A DNA stretch of 24,086 nucleotides from an uncultured Treponema sp. (lineage in GTDB: Bacteria; Spirochaetota; Spirochaetia; Treponematales; Treponemataceae): assembly GCA_947176045.1 (NCBI GenBank), contig CAMWPF010000004.1, positions 1-24,086 of the forward strand, read 5' to 3'. Within the stretch, counting starts at the first letter, position 1. The number at the start of each line of letters is the position of its first letter. Positions 19,899-24,086 of this stretch are shown here, one piece after another. The translations under genes were made by a program, and so were the position numbers. A model generated the notes under the pieces. It saw only the letters and a list, made by a program, of their open reading frames with translations. It was not told the origin of the DNA and ran no database searches.

Positions 19899-20807
19899 AT
19901 GAACATTCACATTTTGGAAATGCCGTTGGATTTCGGGGCGAGCAGGCACGGCTCCGACATGGGGCCGTCCGCAATCCGCCTGGCGGGAATCCGCGAGCGC
20001 CTTGAGGCGTTGGGACATCAGACGGTCCGCTACGACGCGCCGGTGCAGATCAATCCGCAGGAGTACGAGGAGCCGGGGAATCCGAAGGCGAAGTATTTGG
20101 AGCCGATTGCGCGCGCGTGCGGAGTGCTTGCGCGGGAGGTTGAGGCTGCGGCGGAGGCGGAAGGATTTCCGCTGGTGCTCGGCGGCGACCATTCGATTGC
20201 GCTCGGCTCGCTGGCGGGAATGGGCGCGTTCGCGCGCCGCCGCAAGAAGCGGCTCGGCGTCCTGTACGTGGACGCCCACGGCGACTTCAATACGCCGGAG
20301 ACGACGCCCAGCGGAAACATCCACGGAGAATGCCTTGCGGCTTCCTGCGGCTACGGTCTGGATGCGCTTACGAACCTGCACTATCCGGGCGCGAAAGTGT
20401 CTGCGCAGAACGTCTGCTTTGTCGGAACGCGCGACCTTGATCCGGGCGAGCGGGCGCTCATGAAGGCGGCGGGCGTAACGGTCTTTTCGATGAGCGACAT
20501 CGAGCGCCACGGATTTCCTGCGGTTGTCAAAAAAATCGTCGTCTTTTTCAAAAGCCATGCGGACATCGTCCACGTCAGCTTCGACATGGACGTGCTCGAC
20601 CCGATGTTCGCGCCGGGAACGGGAATTCCGCTTCCGGCAGGCCTGACGAACCGCGAGGCGCTGCTCCTCATGGAGGAAATGGCGGACACCGGGCTGGTCA
20701 AGTCGGCGGAAATCGTCGAAGTCAACCCGGTGCTCGACGTGCAGAACCAGACTGCCGTCCTCGCCGTCTCGCTCGCCGCGCGGCTCCTCGGCGAAAAAAT
20801 CTATTGA
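19899..20807 (+). CDS. rocF: Arginase
   Basis: The 302-residue protein has every arginase/ureohydrolase metal ligand: GGDHS (His98), DAHGD (Asp125, His127, Asp129) and SFDMDVLDP (Asp229, Asp231). The arginase-specific loop TPETTPSGNIHGE (132-144), with His142, and DPMFAPGTGIP favour arginase over agmatinase or formiminoglutamase. EIVEVNPVLD (271-280) is also an arginase mark. The reaction is L-arginine to ornithine and urea, in the cytoplasm with two Mn ions. GGAG six bases before the ATG sets the start. A Glu replaces the usual Met or Gln after NIHG. It is followed 51 bases later by the ammonia-lyase gene, which has its own promoter. The symbol is by family name. Confidence 0.9.
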   Translation: MNIHILEMPLDFGASRHGSDMGPSAIRLAGIRERLEALGHQTVRYDAPVQINPQEYEEPGNPKAKYLEPIARACGVLAREVEAAAEAEGFPLVLGGDHSIALGSLAGMGAFARRRKKRLGVLYVDAHGDFNTPETTPSGNIHGECLAASCGYGLDALTNLHYPGAKVSAQNVCFVGTRDLDPGERALMKAAGVTVFSMSDIERHGFPAVVKKIVVFFKSHADIVHVSFDMDVLDPMFAPGTGIPLPAGLTNREALLLMEEMADTGLVKSAEIVEVNPVLDVQNQTAVLAVSLAARLLGEKIY

Positions 20808-20819
20808 CTGCCGCTCCGA

Positions 20820-20848
20820 TTGTCACGGCGTCGGAAAAACACTAGAAT
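20820..20848 (+). promoter_or_regulatory. Strong putative sigma-70 promoter of the ammonia-lyase gene
   Basis: TTGTCA (20820-20825) and TAGAAT (20843-20848) each match consensus at five of six positions with an ideal 17-base spacer. The start of transcription would be near 20855, only about four bases before the ATG at 20859, with no room for a Shine-Dalgarno site. The lyase mRNA is therefore predicted to be essentially leaderless. Confidence 0.65.
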
Positions 20849-20858
20849 GACTCTTATT

Positions 20859-22442
20859 ATGAAGACAATCGACGGAAGCAACCTTAAAATAGAAGATGTG
20901 TGCGCGGTCGCGCAGGAAAATGAGCCGGTCCGCTTGTGCGGCGAAAGCGGCTTCCTTGAGACGCTGAGAAAGTCGCGCGAATTCCTTATGAACTACATTG
21001 CGAAGGGATTTCCGACGTACGGCGTTACGACGGGATTCGGCGATTCCTGCGCGAACCAAATCAGCCCGGAAAAGGCGGCGGCGTTGCAGCGCTCCTTGGT
21101 GGCGTACCACGGCATCGGCGTGGGCGGAGCGTTTTCCCGCGAGGAAGGCCGGGCGATCGTCCTGTGCAGGCTCAACTCCAACGTCAAGGGCGGGCATTCG
21201 GCAATCCGGCTGGAGCTTGCGGAACGGATGCAGGAGCTTCTCAACAAGGACGTCATTCCCGTGATTCCGCAGCTGGGCAGCGTCGGCGCGTCGGGCGACT
21301 TGACGCCGCTTTCGTATCTGGCGGCAGTCATCATGGGCGAGCGCGATGTCTATTACAAGGGGAAGGTCGTTCCGGCGGCCGAGGCGTTCGCCGCGGAAGG
21401 AATCGAGCCGCTGCCGCTCGCCGCGAAGGAAGGGCTTGCGCTCATGAACGGAACGTCGGTTATGACGGCAGTCGCGTCGCTTGCATGGCAGAAGGCGCGC
21501 CGCCTTGCGGACATTTCCGACTTCCTGACGGCGGTTACGTCTGAGATCGTGCGCGGCAAGGAAGTTCCGTTCCGCGCGAAGGTCAGCGCAATCAAGAACC
21601 ATCCGGGACAGTCGGAAAGCGCGGCGTACATCTTCAGCATCGTGAAGGATTCCAAGCGCGTCTACAAGTACGAGGAATTCCTTGAGGCGATGGGCTCGCT
21701 GGACGGCAAGAACTACGAGAAGCGCGGACAGAAAATTCAGGACCGCTATTCCATCCGCTGCGCGCCGCAGATCAACGGCGTCTTCCGCGACACGCTGCAC
21801 GTTGCGCGCGGATGGATCGAGCAGGAGCTGAATTCTGCCAACGACAATCCGCTCGTTGACATTGAGAGCGGAAGCCTGTTCAATACGGGCAACTTCTACG
21901 GCGGGCATATCTGCGCGGCGTGCGACTATCTGCGGATTGCGCTTGCGAACGTGAGCGACTTGTCCGACAAGCAGGCGGAAGTCATCATCGACGGAAAATT
22001 CAACGGACTGACGGAAAATCTGATTCCCTATACGGCGGACGACGACGCGCAGGCAGGGCTGCGGTTCGCGTTCAAGGCGGCGCAGATTACGATTTCGGCA
22101 ATCAGGGCGGAAATCCAGCATTATTGCGGCGCGATGAGCATTCATTCCAGCCCGACGGAGGCCTTGAATCAGGACAAGGTGAGCATGGGGACGATTTCCG
22201 CGCGCAAGCTGTCCGAGCAGATTGATTTGGCGTACTTGCAGCTGGCCGTCCACCTGCTGGCGGCGTGCCAGGCGGTCGATTTGGTCGGCGCGGAGGAATT
22301 CAGCCCGAAGACGCGGCAGGTTCACGGCGAAGTCCGCGCGCTGTCCGCGTTTGTTACGGACGACCGCCCGCTCGACAAGGACGCTGCGGCAGTCGCCGGA
22401 TGGCTCAAGACGACGGAGCTGTTCGCCCCTTCCGCAGGCTGA
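20859..22442 (+). CDS. HAL/PAL-family aromatic amino acid ammonia-lyase (HutH-like)
   Basis: The 527-residue protein has the family's catalytic Tyr in TYGVTTGFG (53-61) and the Ala144-Ser145-Gly146 triad in GSVGASGDLTPLSYLA, which cyclises to the MIO group. NSANDNPLVD and an SMGTISARK segment are also typical. The family removes ammonia from His, Phe or Tyr, or acts as an aminomutase. Histidine ammonia-lyase is the nearest label, but the selectivity pair is Tyr83-His84 where HAL has Ser-His. The usual NQEDHVSMG is NQDKVSMG here, with the His missing. The true substrate is uncertain. The start at 20859 is chosen from the promoter and the normal N-terminus. No other hut genes are near; arginase is upstream. 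Confidence 0.85.
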   Translation: MKTIDGSNLKIEDVCAVAQENEPVRLCGESGFLETLRKSREFLMNYIAKGFPTYGVTTGFGDSCANQISPEKAAALQRSLVAYHGIGVGGAFSREEGRAIVLCRLNSNVKGGHSAIRLELAERMQELLNKDVIPVIPQLGSVGASGDLTPLSYLAAVIMGERDVYYKGKVVPAAEAFAAEGIEPLPLAAKEGLALMNGTSVMTAVASLAWQKARRLADISDFLTAVTSEIVRGKEVPFRAKVSAIKNHPGQSESAAYIFSIVKDSKRVYKYEEFLEAMGSLDGKNYEKRGQKIQDRYSIRCAPQINGVFRDTLHVARGWIEQELNSANDNPLVDIESGSLFNTGNFYGGHICAACDYLRIALANVSDLSDKQAEVIIDGKFNGLTENLIPYTADDDAQAGLRFAFKAAQITISAIRAEIQHYCGAMSIHSSPTEALNQDKVSMGTISARKLSEQIDLAYLQLAVHLLAACQAVDLVGAEEFSPKTRQVHGEVRALSAFVTDDRPLDKDAAAVAGWLKTTELFAPSAG

Positions 22443-22449
22443 ATTCCGG

Positions 22450-22489
22450 GCGGCGGAGCTGAAAGGTGGCGGGCCGCATTTTTATTTTT
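22450..22489 (+). terminator. Possible rho-independent terminator after the ammonia-lyase gene
   Basis: GCGGC (22450-22454) can pair with GCCGC (22473-22477) across a long, GC-rich loop. TTTTTATTTTT follows at 22479-22489. The T-tract is convincing, the stem modest. The rest of the gap to 22660 shows only a short CCATGA/TCATGG inverted repeat and no credible gene. Confidence 0.45.
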
Positions 22490-22660
22490 AAACAGCTTTC
22501 GCAAAATCCCGAACATCCGTATGCTTGGAAGGCAGCGCGTCCATGAGAAAACCGTTCATGGCAGTTTTGAAATCTCCGCCGGCTGCGCCGTTCTTTCTGC
22601 TTGACGGTTCCCCCTGCACGTCAGTACCTTCCATAAAGAATTGATGATGGAGGAAGCTGG

Positions 22661-23962
22661 ATGAAGCGTTTTTTTGGCCTGTTGATGGCGGGGGTGTGCA
22701 TGGGCGGTATATATGCGGAGCAGTTTGCGGGCGCGGCGGATACAGATCCGTCCGCGCTGGGGTGGATGCAGGGATTTCCTCCTGCAAAGGACAAGACGAT
22801 CCTTGCGGCGGACGGCTCGTTCTTCACGTTTCCGAAGCTGCGCTACAGCGTGAACCATATGCGCGAGTTCTTCCCGACGCGGAATGTCGCGGCGGCGCAG
22901 GAAAAGTACCATTCCTTCAAAATGCGTCTGGACGACAGAATTGACTCGCTCGTCTTTACGCCGTGGGATGCGGACGCGCCGATGACGTGGAAGGAGTCGC
23001 TGGACGCCAATTACGTGGACGGCGTGATAATCCTGCACAAGGGGAAAATCATCTATGAGCGCTATCCGGCCGGACTGCGGCAGGACGGCGTCCATGCGGC
23101 GATGTCCGTGAGCAAGTCGTTTACGGGAACGCTCGCGGCGGTGCTTGTTGACGCGGGCGTCATCGACGATTCGAAATTGGTTTCGTTCTATATTCCTGAG
23201 CTTGCGGATTCGGGATTCGGCGACGCGACGGTCCGGCAGGTTCTCGACATGACGACGGCAATCCAGTACAGCGAGGATTACGACGATCCGGACGCGGACG
23301 TCTGGAAATTCGCGGCGGCGGGAAACGTCTACCGCCCGGCAGGCTACAGCGGGCCGCAAAACTACTATGAATATCTGGCGACGGTCAAGAAAATTCCGGG
23401 ACAGGAGCACGGCGAGAAATTCGGCTACCGGACGGTCAATACGGAAGTCGCAGGCTGGCTTGTTTCCCGGGCGACTGGAAAAAGCATCACGGAATTGATT
23501 TCGGAATGGATTTGGAAGCCGATGGGCGCGCGCTTTGACGGATACTATTTGGTCGATCCGTCGGGAACTGCCTTTGCCGGCGGCGGATTCAGCCTGAACC
23601 TGCGCGACATGGCGGCGTTCGGAGAAATGCTGCGCAACGGCGGAAAATTGGACGGAAGGCAGATTCTGCCGCGGAGCGCCGTCGAAGCGCTGTCCCACGG
23701 CGGAAGCCCGGAAGCGTTCGCGGCGGGCGGCGAATATCCGAAGCTGGACGGCTGGAGCTACCACGATATGTGGTGGATTACGAACAACGCTCACGGCGCG
23801 TACATGGCGCGCGGCGTCCACGGACAGGCGATTTACATCGATCCTGCGGCGGAAATGGTCATCGCGCGCTTTTCGTCGAACCCGCTGTCGTCGAACAAGT
23901 ACATCGACCCGGTGTCGATTCCGGCGTATGAGGCGGTCGCGGACTATCTGATGAAAAAATAG
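22661..23962 (+). CDS. Exported SxxK serine hydrolase (class C beta-lactamase fold)
   Basis: The 433-residue protein has a signal peptide (FFGLLMAGVCMGGIYA, cleavage near 19). The serine beta-lactamase/penicillin-binding fold follows: the nucleophile motif Ser149-x-x-Lys152 in AMSVSKSFTG, a Tyr256 motif in FGYRTVNTEVAGWLVSRATG, and a late HGQAIYIDP block taking the place of KTG. This arrangement matches the 6-aminohexanoate-dimer-hydrolase/EstB-like group, hydrolases of esters or amides in the periplasm, rather than true beta-lactamases. A GGAGGA site about six bases before the ATG supports the start. The ~100 residues before the catalytic domain are poorly defined. The gene is complete and is the last in the window. 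The substrate is unknown. Confidence 0.88.
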   Translation: MKRFFGLLMAGVCMGGIYAEQFAGAADTDPSALGWMQGFPPAKDKTILAADGSFFTFPKLRYSVNHMREFFPTRNVAAAQEKYHSFKMRLDDRIDSLVFTPWDADAPMTWKESLDANYVDGVIILHKGKIIYERYPAGLRQDGVHAAMSVSKSFTGTLAAVLVDAGVIDDSKLVSFYIPELADSGFGDATVRQVLDMTTAIQYSEDYDDPDADVWKFAAAGNVYRPAGYSGPQNYYEYLATVKKIPGQEHGEKFGYRTVNTEVAGWLVSRATGKSITELISEWIWKPMGARFDGYYLVDPSGTAFAGGGFSLNLRDMAAFGEMLRNGGKLDGRQILPRSAVEALSHGGSPEAFAAGGEYPKLDGWSYHDMWWITNNAHGAYMARGVHGQAIYIDPAAEMVIARFSSNPLSSNKYIDPVSIPAYEAVADYLMKK

Positions 23963-24086
23963 CGCGGGGCGCGAACCGCACGGGCGGCGGTGGGGGGGGC
24001 GGGGGGGCGGGGGGGGCCCGCCCCCCCGCCCCCCGCGCGCCCCGGGGGGGTAAAAAGAACAACACCCCCCCCCCCAACACCCACAG
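23963..24086. other. Low-complexity G/C homopolymer end, probable assembly artefact
   Basis: Right after the hydrolase stop the sequence turns into long G runs, then C runs, with a G-run/C-run inversion near 24012-24032 and a final C run with CAACACCCACAG. No gene, repeat family or terminator explains it. It resembles poly-G read ends collapsed at a contig edge. Confidence 0.6.

Noticed and set aside
20823..22325. Minus-strand frame of 500 codons
   Set aside because: Antisense to the ammonia-lyase; Arg-rich and without family resemblance.
22543..22645. Short frame of about 33 codons before the serine hydrolase
   Set aside because: Poor ribosome-binding site and no recognisable feature; a chance frame is likely.

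Overview
The window reads as chromosomal DNA from a spirochaete, most likely a GC-rich Treponema. This is an inference, not a proof. The support is the density of lipoproteins with relaxed lipoboxes, the BspA-type leucine-rich repeat and LPP20-type proteins, an OmpA-family envelope protein, and strong GC bias at third codon positions in most genes. No rRNA, tRNA, CRISPR array or insertion sequence was found. The last ~100 bases are a G/C homopolymer run that looks like a contig-end artefact.

Layout. (1) 1-2500: a polysaccharide-locus edge. A very AT-rich, 5'-cut membrane polymerase/ligase gene meets GC-rich host DNA. A RelB/DinJ antitoxin sits at the join with only the first ~22 codons of a PIN toxin left, followed by a DUF1972 rhamnosyltransferase-type gene. 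(2) 2501-4512: small accessory genes on the minus strand: a doubtful winged-helix ORF, an intact RelB/DinJ-YoeB toxin-antitoxin pair with a palindromic operator candidate, a Vat/CatB-like hexapeptide acetyltransferase and a short direct repeat. (3) 4513-14200: an XRE regulator divergent from a ~9.2-kb run of eight plus-strand genes, every one with an export signal: a lipoprotein with three PPC-like repeats, an LPP20-like protein, a coiled-coil lipoprotein, two small AT-rich lipoproteins, a 20-repeat ankyrin lipoprotein, an LRR lipoprotein and a CsgG-like/coiled-coil/beta-barrel chimera. The divergent promoter region carries nested inverted repeats. (4) 14265-23962: more ordinary genes: a CmpB-family membrane protein, a PfkB sugar kinase, an M18 aminopeptidase, a HAD phosphatase, an OmpA-family protein, arginase, a HAL/PAL-family ammonia-lyase and an exported SxxK serine hydrolase.

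How the genes may work together. The block at 4513-14200 is the best candidate for an undescribed system: a locally regulated, envelope-located assembly that combines CsgG/LPP20 modules with repeat-protein lipoproteins (PPC, ankyrin, LRR). Tandem duplications and a likely frameshift show that its repeat genes are changing quickly. Arginase and the ammonia-lyase may serve amino acid catabolism, but the lyase has its own promoter. Several genes here have near-consensus promoters so close to the start codon that the leader would be very short or absent.
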